This document shows, in pieces, positions 6,905 to 15,906 of a DNA stretch of 17,577 nt (positions are counted from its first letter, which is position 1; each line of letters begins with the position of its first letter). The notes beneath the pieces are model-generated. The model saw only the letters and a list, made by a program, of their open reading frames with translations, made no database searches and was not told where the DNA came from. This stretch comes from an uncultured Lachnospiraceae bacterium (GTDB lineage Bacteria; Bacillota; Clostridia; Lachnospirales; Lachnospiraceae), in NCBI GenBank assembly GCA_910584725.1, contig CAJUBE010000054.1:1-17577 (forward strand), in the 5' to 3' direction. The translations under genes and the position numbers were made by a program.

Positions 6905-7513
6905 ATGGCAAAGGTGGAATTGAAGAAACCGATCGTGGATGAGATCGCCGCTGCCGTGAAAGACGCCCAGTCAGTCGTTCTCGTTGACTACCGCGGACTT
7001 ACGGTGGAGCAGGACACACAGCTTCGTAAGGCATTGCGTGAGGCCGGGATCACCTACAAGGTTTACAAGAACACAATGATGAATTTTGCATTCAAGGGCA
7101 CGGACTGCGAAGCGCTTCTTCCTTATCTGGAAGGCCCCAGTGCGGTTGCCATCTCTACAGAGGACGCTACGGCTCCCGCGAGAGTGTTATGCAAATTCGC
7201 TAAGACGGCAGATGCCCTCGAAGTGAAAGGCGGCATCGTGGAAGGCATCGCTTATGATGCGGACGGCATCAAGGAAGTTGCGAAGATTCCTTCCAGAGAA
7301 GAGCTGCTGTCCAAGCTGCTTGGCAGCATCCAGTCTCCGATCACCAACTTCGCACGTGTGATGAACCAGTTGGCGGAGAAAGGTGGGGCATCCGGGTGCG
7401 AGGCGCCTGCGGCTGAAGAAGCGCCCGCTGAGGCAGAGGCCGCTCCCGCAGCAGAGGAAGCGCCCGCCGAGGCAGAAGCTGCACCTGTAGAAGAAGCACC
7501 CGCAGCAGAATAA
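6905..7513 (+). CDS. rplJ: 50S ribosomal protein L10
   Basis: Base of the ribosomal L7/L12 stalk: binds 23S rRNA near L11 and carries L12 dimers on its C-terminal helix; also the repressor acting on its own leader. The N-terminal rRNA-binding domain is typical (VELKKPIVDEIAAAVKDAQS...VVLVDYRGLTVEQDTQLRKA). The L12-binding helix is at about residues 133-160 (ELLSKLLGSIQSPITNFARV). The protein is 202 residues, about 35-40 longer than usual, because of an Ala/Glu/Pro tail (about 161-202) built from a near-perfect tandem unit EEAPAEAEAAP (twice) plus a partial third. The tail has no basic residue. AAGGAGGT (6891-6898) precedes the ATG by 6 bases. rplL follows after 116 bases. Confidence 0.97.
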   Translation: MAKVELKKPIVDEIAAAVKDAQSVVLVDYRGLTVEQDTQLRKALREAGITYKVYKNTMMNFAFKGTDCEALLPYLEGPSAVAISTEDATAPARVLCKFAKTADALEVKGGIVEGIAYDADGIKEVAKIPSREELLSKLLGSIQSPITNFARVMNQLAEKGGASGCEAPAAEEAPAEAEAAPAAEEAPAEAEAAPVEEAPAAE

Positions 7514-7563
7514 ACGGTTAAAACGGTTTAAATGCTTCGCATTAAAACCAACGCATTAAAACC
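7512..7563 (+). repeat. rplJ-rplL spacer hairpin with duplicated arms
   Basis: Left arms AAACGGTT occur twice (7512-7519, 7521-7528) and right arms GCATTAAAACC twice (7539-7549, 7553-7563). GGTTTAAATGC (7525-7535) pairs with the first right arm with one mismatch across a TTC loop. The second right arm offers an alternative partner. It lies at the rplJ stop. Confidence 0.65.
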
Positions 7564-7629
7564 AAAACCCGAGCCTACTAAAGCAGTCTTGAAACGTAAA
7601 TAATGAATAAAAAATGGAGGAAAACAATC

Positions 7630-8007
7630 ATGGCAAAATTATCTGTTGAAGAAATCCTTAGCGCGATTGATGAGATGACAGTATTGGAATTGAATGATCT
7701 GGTAAAGGCATGTGAGGAGAAATACGGCGTATCCGCAGCAGCGGGCGTGGTAGTTGCGGCAGCAGGCGGCGACGCAGGCGCAGCAGCGGAGGAGAAGACT
7801 GAGTTCGACGTTGAGCTGACAGAGGTTGGCCCGAACAAGGTTAAGGTGATCAAGGTGGTTCGTGAGGCTACCGGCCTTGGTCTGAAGGAGGCGAAGGATC
7901 TTGTAGATTCCGCTCCGAAGATGGTTAAGGAGGCTGCTTCCAAGGAAGAGGCTGACGACATCAAGGCTAAGCTTGAGGCTGAGGGCGCGAAGGTTACCCT
8001 TAAGTAA
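7630..8007 (+). CDS. rplL: 50S ribosomal protein L7/L12
   Basis: Stalk protein that recruits translation GTPases such as EF-G; present in several copies per ribosome as dimers on L10. 125 residues, normal length. The N-terminal dimerisation and L10-binding helices (LSVEEILSAIDEMTVLELND) are followed by an Ala/Gly hinge (about 36-52) and the conserved C-terminal domain (GPNKVKVIKVVREATGLGLK, then EAKDLVDSAPKMVKE), which contacts the GTPases. The ATG at 7630 is chosen over the in-frame ATG at 7603 because GGAGG (7616-7620) lies 9 bases before it and the protein then starts MAKLSVEEIL. The gene shares the L10-leader promoter; the terminator at 8033 likely ends much of the transcript. Confidence 0.97.
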   Translation: MAKLSVEEILSAIDEMTVLELNDLVKACEEKYGVSAAAGVVVAAAGGDAGAAAEEKTEFDVELTEVGPNKVKVIKVVREATGLGLKEAKDLVDSAPKMVKEAASKEEADDIKAKLEAEGAKVTLK

Positions 8008-8032
8008 TCGCAGGACATATCTGAAAAGAGAG

Positions 8033-8075
8033 ACCGTTCACATGTTTTCGTAAAAGCATGTGGACGGTTTTATTT
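8033..8075 (+). terminator. Terminator/attenuator between rplL and rpoB
   Basis: A 12-bp stem, ACCGTTCACATG (8033-8044) with CATGTGGACGGT (8057-8068), has one G-T wobble; inner TTTT/AAAA can lengthen it. TTTTATTT follows. Partial read-through into rpoB would give more L10/L12 than polymerase, as is known in other bacteria. Confidence 0.85.
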
Positions 8076-8107
8076 CTAAATTCTTTATTAGTTTCTGAAA
8101 AAAGTCA

Positions 8108-8137
8108 TTGACTCTCCATGGCAATTTGTAGTAGAAT
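8108..8137 (+). promoter_or_regulatory. Promoter of rpoB-rpoC
   Basis: TTGACT (8108-8113), an 18-base spacer, and TAGAAT (8132-8137), located after the rplL terminator. The predicted start near 8144 leaves a leader of about 85 bases before the rpoB ATG. Confidence 0.7.
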
Positions 8138-8228
8138 GTATGATGCACTATTGTGGTGTGCTATGCTTTCTTGAAGTGTTGTCTCCGATGAAGCATGGAT
8201 CAATCATAAAGAACGGGGTGAAGTGTCA

Positions 8229-11200
8229 ATGGAAAAAAACAGGATCCGTAAGACTGCGGCCGGCAGAAATACGCGTATGACCTATGCACGACAGAAAGAG
8301 GTTCTGGAAATGCCGAACCTGATCGAAGTTCAGAAGAACTCCTATCAGTGGTTCCTGAATGAAGGCTTGAAGGAAGTGTTTGACGATATTTCTCCGATCT
8401 CGGATTACAGCGGACATCTGAGTCTGGAATTTGTCGACTTTGAGCTGTGCGAGGAAGACGTCAAATATTCTATTGAGAAATGTAAAGAGAGAGACGCCAC
8501 TTACGCAGCCCCTCTCAAGGTGAAAGTACGTCTGATTAACAAAGAGAAGGACGAGATTACCGAGCATGAGATCTTTATGGGCGATCTGCCGCTTATGACG
8601 CAGACTGGCACCTTTGTGATCAACGGCGCGGAGCGTGTCATTGTCAGCCAGCTTGTCCGTTCCCCCGGCATTTATTACGGAATCGGGCATGACAAGATCG
8701 GTAAACGGCTCTTTTCCGCGACCGTGATCCCGAATCGAGGCGCGTGGCTGGAGTACGAGACGGACTCCAATGACGTGTTTTACGTGCGTGTGGATCGAAC
8801 CAGAAAGGTTCCGATCACTGTGCTGATTCGTGCCTTGGGTGTAAGTTCCAATGACGAGATCAGAGAGCTTTTCGGTGATGAACCGAAGATTGAGGCAAGC
8901 TTTACGAAGGACGCTTCTGAGAATTATCAGGAGGGTCTGCTTGAGCTGTACAAAAAGATTCGTCCCGGCGAGCCGCTCAGTGTAGAGAGTGCGGAAAGCT
9001 TGATTATGGCTATGTTTTTTGACCCCAGAAGATATGATCTGGCAAAAGTCGGCAGATATAAATTTAACAAGAAACTGATGTTTAGGAACAGAATCAGGCA
9101 TCACGTTCTCGCGGAGGATGTGGTAGATACCCAGACCGGGGAGATTTTGGCAAAAGCGGGAGACAAGGTAACGGCAGAGATGGCGGATGCCATTCAGAAC
9201 GCCGCGGTTCCCGCCGTGTGGATTCAGACGGAGGAGAGGAACGTCAAGGTTCTCTCCAATATGATGGTGGACATCACAAATTTCGTTGACTGCAATCCCA
9301 AGGAGCTGGGTATCACTGAGCTGGTTTATTACCCTGTGCTGCAGCAGATTTTGGACGAGTACAGTGAGGATCCGGCGCAGCTTGCGGAGGCGATCCGCAA
9401 GAATGTGCACGAGCTGATTCCGAAGCATATTACGAAGGAAGATATCTTGGCTTCCATTAACTATAACATCCACTTGGAGTACGGCATCGGCAACGATGAC
9501 GATATCGACCATCTGGGCAACAGACGTATCCGCGCGGTGGGCGAGCTTTTGCAGAACCAGTACCGCATCGGTCTTTCCCGTTTGGAGAGAGTGGTGCGTG
9601 AAAGAATGACCACCCATGACGCGGAGGAGATTTCGCCCCAGGTGCTCATTAACATCAAGCCCGTGCAGGCGGCGGTGAAGGAGTTCTTCGGTTCTTCTCA
9701 GCTGTCCCAGTTCATGGATCAGAACAACCCGCTCGGTGAGCTGACCCACAAGAGACGTCTCTCCGCGCTGGGTCCGGGCGGTCTGTCCAGAGACCGTGCA
9801 GGATTCGAGGTGCGTGACGTGCACTATACGCATTACGGCAGAATGTGCCCCATCGAGACGCCTGAGGGCCCGAATATCGGTCTGATCAACTCGCTGGCGT
9901 CCTATGCGAGAATCAATGAATATGGTTTTGTGGAGGCGCCTTACAGAAAGATTGACAAGAGCGATCCGCAGAATCCGCGCGTTACGGACGAGACTGTCTA
10001 CATGACGGCGGATGAGGAAGACAATTATCATGTGGCGCAGGCATCCGCGCCTCTTGACGAGAACGGCTACTTCAGGAGAAACAGCATTTCCGGTCGTTAC
10101 AAGACGGAGACGCAGGAATATCCGAAAGCCATGTTTGATTATATGGATGTGTCCCCGAAGATGGTATTTTCGGTAGCTACGGCGCTCATCCCGTTCCTGC
10201 AGAACGACGACGCGAACCGTGCGCTGATGGGCTCTAACATGCAGAGACAGGCAGTACCCCTTCTCTTCACGGAGGCGCCTGTGGTGGGTACCGGTATGGA
10301 GCCGAAAGCGGCTGTGGACTCTGGTGTCTGCGTTGTGGCGAGAAAATCCGGCGTGATTGATTTTGTGTCGGCTGACCTCATTCGGATGACATGTGACGAC
10401 GGGGAGAAGGACGAGTACCGTCTGATGAAATTCTCCCGCAGTAACCAGTCCAACTGCTATAACCAGAAGCCCATTGTGCAGAAGGGGATGCGTGTGGAGC
10501 AGGGCGACGTGATTGCGGACGGTCCCTCCACGGACGGCGGCGAGCTGGCTCTGGGCAAGAATCCGCTGATCGGCTTTATGACCTGGGAAGGCTACAACTA
10601 CGAGGATGCCGTACTCCTCAGCGAGAGACTGGTGCAGGAAGACGTTTACACTTCCGTGCATATGGAGGAATATGAGGCGGAGGCGCGGGATACCAAACTC
10701 GGACCCGAAGAAATCACGAGGGACGTGCCGGGCGTCGGCGACGATGCGCTGAAGGATCTGGACGACAGAGGCATTATCCGCATCGGTGCGGAGGTGCGTG
10801 CCGGGGATATTCTGGTAGGCAAGGTGACACCTAAGGGCGAGACGGAGCTTACCGCGGAGGAGAGACTGCTCCGGGCGATCTTCGGTGAAAAGGCGAGAGA
10901 AGTGCGCGATACTTCTCTGAAAGTGCCTCACGGTGAATATGGTATTGTTGTGGACGCGAAGGTGTTCACGAGAGAGAACGGCGACGAGCTGTCTCCCGGC
11001 GTGAACCAGGCGGTTCGCATTTATATTGCGCAGAAGAGAAAGATTTCCGTCGGTGATAAGATGGCAGGCCGTCATGGTAACAAGGGTGTGGTTTCCCGCG
11101 TGCTGCCTGTGGAGGATATGCCTTATCTGCCAAACGGCCGTCCTCTTGACATTGTGTTGAATCCTCTGGGTGTGCCTTCCCGTATGAATATCGGGCAGGT

Positions 11201-12086
11201 GCTGGAGATTCATCTGTCGCTGGCGGCGAAGGCGCTCGGCTTCAACGTGGCTACGCCTGTGTTTGACGGCGCAAAAGAGGATGATATCATGGACACGCTG
11301 GATTTGGCAAACGACTATGTCAATCTGGAGTGGGAAGAGTTTGAGAAGAAACATAAAGATGAATTGCTGCCTGAGGTGATGGAATATCTGTCCGAGAACA
11401 GGGAGCACAGAAAGGTCTGGAAGGGCGTGCCGATTTCCAGAGACGGCAAGGTGCGTCTGCGCGACGGCAGAACGGGCGAGTATTTTGACTCCCCGGTCAC
11501 CATCGGACACATGCATTACCTGAAACTGCATCATCTGGTAGACGATAAGATTCATGCGCGTTCTACCGGTCCTTATTCGCTGGTAACGCAGCAGCCTCTG
11601 GGCGGTAAAGCACAGTTCGGCGGACAGCGTTTCGGTGAGATGGAGGTTTGGGCGCTGGAGGCTTACGGCGCGGCTTATACGCTGCAGGAGATTTTGACTG
11701 TGAAGTCGGATGATGTGGTAGGCCGTGTGAAGACTTATGAGGCCATCATCAAGGGCGATAACATCCCGGAACCCGGTGTGCCGGAGTCCTTCAAGGTGCT
11801 TTTGAAAGAGCTGCAGTCCCTTGGACTGGATGTCAGAGTGCTTCGTGACGACCAGACAGAAGTGGAGATCATGGAAACCATCGACTATGGTGAGAGCGAT
11901 TACCGCTATGAGATCGAGGGCGATTCCCGCGGTTACGATTACGAGAGAGAATCCTTCGGGTCGATGGGCTATCAGCGTCAGGAGTTTGACGAGGACAGCG
12001 GAGAACTTGTGAGCAGCGATGAGGAGGAAGCTGATTCCTTTGATGAAGAGCCGGAAGAGGTATTTGAGGAGACTTATACCGAATAA
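8229..12086 (+). CDS. rpoB: DNA-directed RNA polymerase subunit beta
   Basis: Catalytic core subunit of RNA polymerase. 1285 residues with all expected regions. The rifampicin pocket SQLSQFMDQNNPLGELTHKR... is wild type: D497, H507 and S512 correspond to E. coli D516, H526 and S531. ETPEGPNIGLINSLA, the GDKMAGRHGNKGV motif and the C-terminal clamp segment GGKAQFGGQRFGEMEVWALE are intact. After DQTEVEIMETIDYGE the protein continues with a Tyr/Gly-rich then acidic tail (about 1219-1285); 18 of the last 34 residues are Asp or Glu and none is Lys or Arg. The ATG at 8229 is preferred to the GTG at 8223 because GGGGTG (8215-8220) is spaced 8 bases from it. rpoC follows after 42 bases. Confidence 0.98.
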   Translation: MEKNRIRKTAAGRNTRMTYARQKEVLEMPNLIEVQKNSYQWFLNEGLKEVFDDISPISDYSGHLSLEFVDFELCEEDVKYSIEKCKERDATYAAPLKVKVRLINKEKDEITEHEIFMGDLPLMTQTGTFVINGAERVIVSQLVRSPGIYYGIGHDKIGKRLFSATVIPNRGAWLEYETDSNDVFYVRVDRTRKVPITVLIRALGVSSNDEIRELFGDEPKIEASFTKDASENYQEGLLELYKKIRPGEPLSVESAESLIMAMFFDPRRYDLAKVGRYKFNKKLMFRNRIRHHVLAEDVVDTQTGEILAKAGDKVTAEMADAIQNAAVPAVWIQTEERNVKVLSNMMVDITNFVDCNPKELGITELVYYPVLQQILDEYSEDPAQLAEAIRKNVHELIPKHITKEDILASINYNIHLEYGIGNDDDIDHLGNRRIRAVGELLQNQYRIGLSRLERVVRERMTTHDAEEISPQVLINIKPVQAAVKEFFGSSQLSQFMDQNNPLGELTHKRRLSALGPGGLSRDRAGFEVRDVHYTHYGRMCPIETPEGPNIGLINSLASYARINEYGFVEAPYRKIDKSDPQNPRVTDETVYMTADEEDNYHVAQASAPLDENGYFRRNSISGRYKTETQEYPKAMFDYMDVSPKMVFSVATALIPFLQNDDANRALMGSNMQRQAVPLLFTEAPVVGTGMEPKAAVDSGVCVVARKSGVIDFVSADLIRMTCDDGEKDEYRLMKFSRSNQSNCYNQKPIVQKGMRVEQGDVIADGPSTDGGELALGKNPLIGFMTWEGYNYEDAVLLSERLVQEDVYTSVHMEEYEAEARDTKLGPEEITRDVPGVGDDALKDLDDRGIIRIGAEVRAGDILVGKVTPKGETELTAEERLLRAIFGEKAREVRDTSLKVPHGEYGIVVDAKVFTRENGDELSPGVNQAVRIYIAQKRKISVGDKMAGRHGNKGVVSRVLPVEDMPYLPNGRPLDIVLNPLGVPSRMNIGQVLEIHLSLAAKALGFNVATPVFDGAKEDDIMDTLDLANDYVNLEWEEFEKKHKDELLPEVMEYLSENREHRKVWKGVPISRDGKVRLRDGRTGEYFDSPVTIGHMHYLKLHHLVDDKIHARSTGPYSLVTQQPLGGKAQFGGQRFGEMEVWALEAYGAAYTLQEILTVKSDDVVGRVKTYEAIIKGDNIPEPGVPESFKVLLKELQSLGLDVRVLRDDQTEVEIMETIDYGESDYRYEIEGDSRGYDYERESFGSMGYQRQEFDEDSGELVSSDEEEADSFDEEPEEVFEETYTE

Positions 12087-12128
12087 CAGTGCGAAAAGAA
12101 ATATATGACAGATGGAGGGTAGTGCAGC

Positions 12129-15100
12129 ATGTCAGATATGAAACAGGAAGCGTATCAACCCATGACATTTGACGCGATCAAGATCGGGCTGGCGTCACCG
12201 GAAAAGATCAGGGAATGGTCGAGAGGTGAGGTGACAAAGCCGGAGACGATCAACTATAGAACCTTGAAGCCCGAGAAGGAAGGCCTGTTCTGTGAGAGAA
12301 TTTTCGGGCCCAGCAAGGACTGGGAATGCCATTGCGGTAAGTATAAGAAGATCAGGTATAAGGGTGTTGTCTGTGACCGATGCGGCGTTGAGGTGACGAA
12401 GTCCAGCGTCCGCAGAGAGCGTATGGGCCGCATTGAGTTGGCGGCGCCGGTGTCCCACATCTGGTATTTCAAGGGAATCCCGAGCCGCATGGGACTGATT
12501 TTGGATCTCTCCCCCAGAGTGCTTGAAAAAGTGCTCTACTTTGCGTCCTATATCGTGCTGGACGGCGGTGAGACAGATCTGGATTACAAGCAGGTGCTCT
12601 CCGAGAAGGAGTATCAGGATGCCAGGGAGACCTGGGGAAATAAATTCCGAGTAGGCATGGGTGCGGAAGCGATCAAAGAGCTTCTGCAGGCCATTGATCT
12701 GGAAGAGGAAGCGGCGGAGCTGAAGGAGGGCTTAAAAGAGTCCACCGGGCAGAAGCGCGCCCGCATCATCAAGAGGCTGGAGGTTGTGGAGGCTTTCCGC
12801 GAGTCCGGCAACCAGCCTGAGTGGATGATTATGGATGTGATCCCGGTGATTCCGCCGGATCTGCGTCCCATGGTGCAGCTTGACGGCGGTCGGTTTGCAA
12901 CCTCCGATCTGAATGATTTGTACAGAAGAATCATCAACAGAAACAATCGTCTGAAAAGACTGCTGGAGCTTGGCGCTCCCGATATCATTGTCCGCAACGA
13001 GAAGCGCATGCTGCAGGAGGCGGTTGACGCGCTGATCGATAACGGCAGAAGAGGCAGACCCGTGACAGGACCCGGCAACAGGGCGCTTAAATCCCTTTCC
13101 GATATGCTTAAGGGTAAGTCCGGCCGTTTCCGTCAGAACCTGCTCGGCAAGCGTGTGGATTATTCCGGCCGTTCCGTTATCGTGGTGGGCCCCGAGTTAA
13201 AGATTTATCAGTGCGGTCTGCCCAAGGAGATGGCGATCGAGCTGTTTAAGCCTTTCGTGATGAAGGAGCTGGTATTCCGCGGCATTTCGCAGAACATCAA
13301 GGCTGCGAAAAAGCTGGTGGAGAGGTTGGATACCCAGGTCTGGGATGTGCTGGAGGAGGTTATCAAGGAGCATCCGGTGATGTTAAACCGTGCGCCTACC
13401 TTGCACAGACTCGGTATTCAGGCATTTGAGCCGATTCTGGTGGAAGGTAAGGCAATCAAGCTTCACCCTCTTGTATGTACCGCGTTTAACGCCGATTTCG
13501 ACGGCGACCAGATGGCCGTCCATCTTCCTCTGTCCGTGGAGGCGCAGGCGGAGTGCAGATTCCTTCTGCTTTCCCCGAATAACCTGCTTAAGCCTTCGGA
13601 CGGCGGGCCCGTGGCGGTGCCCTCTCAGGATATGGTGCTCGGTATCTATTATCTGACACAGGAGAGACCCGGCGCGCTTGGAGAAGGCAAGTTCTTTAAG
13701 AATGTGAACGAGGCGATTCTTGCCTACGAGAATAAGGCATGTACCCTTCACTCAAGGATTAATGTCAGGGTGACAAAGAGGGATGCCGACGGGAAAGAGG
13801 TGTCCGGCAATGTGGAGTCAACGCTGGGAAGATTCCTCTTTAACGAAATTCTGCCGCAGGATCTTGGCTATGTGGACAGGAGCGACCCGGCGAATTTCCT
13901 GAAGCCGGAAGTGGATTTCCATGTAGGCAAAAAGCAGTTAAAGCAGATCCTTGAGAAAGTCATTAACATCCACGGTGCGGTGCGGACGGCCGAGGTGCTT
14001 GACCTGATTAAGTCAACCGGCTATAAATATTCCACGCAGGCGGCTATGACGGTTTCCATTTCCGATATGACGGTGCCCGCGAAGAAAGAGGAAATGCTTG
14101 AGGCGGCGCAGGCGACTGTAGATAAGATTTCCATGAATTTCCGCCGTGGATTGATCACGGAGGAGGAGAGATACCGTGCGGTTGTGGAGACTTGGAACGA
14201 CACCGATAAAGAATTGACGGAAGTGCTGCTTTCCGGTCTGGATAAATACAATAACATTTATATGATGGCGGATTCCGGAGCCCGTGGATCCAACCAGCAG
14301 ATCAAACAGCTTGCGGGTATGCGCGGTCTGATGGCGGATACCACAGGACGTACCATCGAGCTGCCGATCAAGTCCAATTTCCGTGAAGGACTGGATGTGC
14401 TGGAGTACTTCATGTCGGCCCACGGCGCACGGAAAGGTTTGTCCGATACCGCTCTTCGTACCGCTGACTCCGGTTATCTGACCAGACGTATGGTGGACGT
14501 TTCGCAGGAGCTGATTATCCGCGAGACAGACTGCTGCGAGGGCAAAGATGAGCTGCCCGGCATGGTGGTCAAGGCGTTCATGGACGGCAAGGAGACCATC
14601 GAGGGATTGAAGGACAGAATCACGGGACGTTTCTCCTGTGAGGATATCAAGGATAAAGACGGTAAGATGATCGTGAAGAGAAACCACATGATCACGCCCG
14701 CCCGCGCGGAGAAGATCTTAAGCGTAGGCGTGAACGAGAAGGGTGAGCCCGTGGAGGAGGTCAAGATCCGCACGATCTTAACCTGCCGCTCCCATGTAGG
14801 CATTTGCGCGAAGTGCTACGGCGCGAACATGGCGACCGGCGAGGCGGTTCAGGTCGGTGAGGCTGTCGGCATCATTGCGGCGCAGTCCATCGGTGAGCCC
14901 GGTACACAGCTTACCATGCGTACCTTCCATACCGGCGGTGTGGCAGGTGACGATATCACACAGGGTCTTCCCCGTGTAGAGGAGCTTTTTGAGGCGCGTA
15001 AGCCGAAAGGACTGGCGATTATCGCGGAGTTCGGCGGCGTGGCGACCATTAAGGATACAAAGAAGAAGAGAGAGATTGTGATCACCAACGACGAGACTGG

Positions 15101-15860
15101 CGAGTCCAAGACCTATCTGATTCCTTACGGTTCCAGAATCAAGGTGTTGGATGGCGCCACGCTGGAGGCGGGCGACGAGCTGACAGAGGGTAGTGTGAAT
15201 CCGCATGATTTGCTGAAAATCAAAGGCATTCGTGCCGTACAGGATTACATGCTCCGCGAGGTACAGAGAGTGTACCGCCTGCAGGGTGTGGATATCTCCG
15301 ATAAGCACATCGAGGTGATCGTGCGCCAGATGCTCAAAAAAGTCCGCATTGAGAACAGCGGCGATACCGATTTCCTGCCGGGCACGCTTGTGGATGTTCT
15401 GGACTATGAGGACATGAACGAGGAGCTCTTCAAGGAGGGCAAGGAGCCCGCGGAAGGCAAACAGATTCTGCTCGGTATCACGAAAGCAGCGTTAGCAACC
15501 GATTCCTTCCTGTCTGCGGCATCCTTCCAGGAGACGACTAAGGTGCTGACAGAGGCTGCGATCAAGGGCAAGGTAGATTCCCTGATCGGTCTGAAGGAGA
15601 ACGTGATTATCGGTAAGCTGATTCCTGCAGGTACGGGTATGAGACGCTACCGCGACACGAGACTGAGCACGGACGAGAATCTTCTCAGCCGCCTGCAGAT
15701 GGAGGACGAACTGGAATTTGAGGACGGCTCCTACGAGGACGAAGAGTTCGAGAACGCGGACGACATGGAAGAGATCGAGGAGATCGACGAGCTGGATGGC
15801 GATATTGATGAGGCGGAGGAGTTCGTGGAAGCCGAGGAAGAGCTGGAGCCGGTGGAATAA
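12129..15860 (+). CDS. rpoC: DNA-directed RNA polymerase subunit beta'
   Basis: Catalytic core subunit holding the active-site magnesium. 1243 residues. The N-terminal zinc ribbon has C67, C69, C82 and C85 (ECHCG...VCDRCG). The catalytic loop NADFDGDQMAVH provides D456, D458 and D460. The second zinc site is C802, C886, C893 and C896 (TDCCEG...TCRSHVGICAKCYG). The trigger-loop region GEAVGIIAAQSIGEPGTQLT...TFHTGGVAGDD is intact. The C-terminus carries an acidic tail: 31 of the last 52 residues are Asp or Glu and none is basic. GGAGGGT (12114-12120) precedes the ATG. Cotranscribed with rpoB; transcription should end at the hairpin at 15883-15937, which overlaps the str promoter. Confidence 0.98.
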   Translation: MSDMKQEAYQPMTFDAIKIGLASPEKIREWSRGEVTKPETINYRTLKPEKEGLFCERIFGPSKDWECHCGKYKKIRYKGVVCDRCGVEVTKSSVRRERMGRIELAAPVSHIWYFKGIPSRMGLILDLSPRVLEKVLYFASYIVLDGGETDLDYKQVLSEKEYQDARETWGNKFRVGMGAEAIKELLQAIDLEEEAAELKEGLKESTGQKRARIIKRLEVVEAFRESGNQPEWMIMDVIPVIPPDLRPMVQLDGGRFATSDLNDLYRRIINRNNRLKRLLELGAPDIIVRNEKRMLQEAVDALIDNGRRGRPVTGPGNRALKSLSDMLKGKSGRFRQNLLGKRVDYSGRSVIVVGPELKIYQCGLPKEMAIELFKPFVMKELVFRGISQNIKAAKKLVERLDTQVWDVLEEVIKEHPVMLNRAPTLHRLGIQAFEPILVEGKAIKLHPLVCTAFNADFDGDQMAVHLPLSVEAQAECRFLLLSPNNLLKPSDGGPVAVPSQDMVLGIYYLTQERPGALGEGKFFKNVNEAILAYENKACTLHSRINVRVTKRDADGKEVSGNVESTLGRFLFNEILPQDLGYVDRSDPANFLKPEVDFHVGKKQLKQILEKVINIHGAVRTAEVLDLIKSTGYKYSTQAAMTVSISDMTVPAKKEEMLEAAQATVDKISMNFRRGLITEEERYRAVVETWNDTDKELTEVLLSGLDKYNNIYMMADSGARGSNQQIKQLAGMRGLMADTTGRTIELPIKSNFREGLDVLEYFMSAHGARKGLSDTALRTADSGYLTRRMVDVSQELIIRETDCCEGKDELPGMVVKAFMDGKETIEGLKDRITGRFSCEDIKDKDGKMIVKRNHMITPARAEKILSVGVNEKGEPVEEVKIRTILTCRSHVGICAKCYGANMATGEAVQVGEAVGIIAAQSIGEPGTQLTMRTFHTGGVAGDDITQGLPRVEELFEARKPKGLAIIAEFGGVATIKDTKKKREIVITNDETGESKTYLIPYGSRIKVLDGATLEAGDELTEGSVNPHDLLKIKGIRAVQDYMLREVQRVYRLQGVDISDKHIEVIVRQMLKKVRIENSGDTDFLPGTLVDVLDYEDMNEELFKEGKEPAEGKQILLGITKAALATDSFLSAASFQETTKVLTEAAIKGKVDSLIGLKENVIIGKLIPAGTGMRRYRDTRLSTDENLLSRLQMEDELEFEDGSYEDEEFENADDMEEIEEIDELDGDIDEAEEFVEAEEELEPVE

Positions 15861-15877
15861 GTTAAGTAAAAAATGTA

Positions 15878-15906
15878 TTGACAACGCATTCATGGGCAAG
15901 TATACT
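15878..15906 (+). promoter_or_regulatory. Promoter of the str operon (rpsL-rpsG-fusA)
   Basis: A perfect TTGACA (15878-15883), a 17-base spacer, and TATACT (15901-15906). The predicted start is near 15913, about 82 bases before rpsL. The spacer contains the left arm of the rpoC terminator, and the -10 and start site lie in the terminator loop. Confidence 0.9.

Noticed and set aside
6642..6905. 87-residue frame overlapping the rplJ promoter and L10 leader
   Set aside because: It crosses the -35/-10 boxes and the structured leader, so most of it would not be translated.
7603..7629. Longer N-terminus for L7/L12
   Set aside because: The ribosome site GGAGG lies inside this extension and serves the ATG at 7630; the conserved protein begins MAKLSVEEIL.
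9690..9780. Possible rifampicin-resistance changes in rpoB
   Set aside because: The D516, H526 and S531 equivalents and their neighbours are the sensitive-type residues.
8226..11555. 1109-residue open frame on the minus strand opposite rpoB
   Set aside because: It is antisense to a fully conserved rpoB, has no ribosome site or promoter, and its composition is that of a shadow frame created by high third-position GC.
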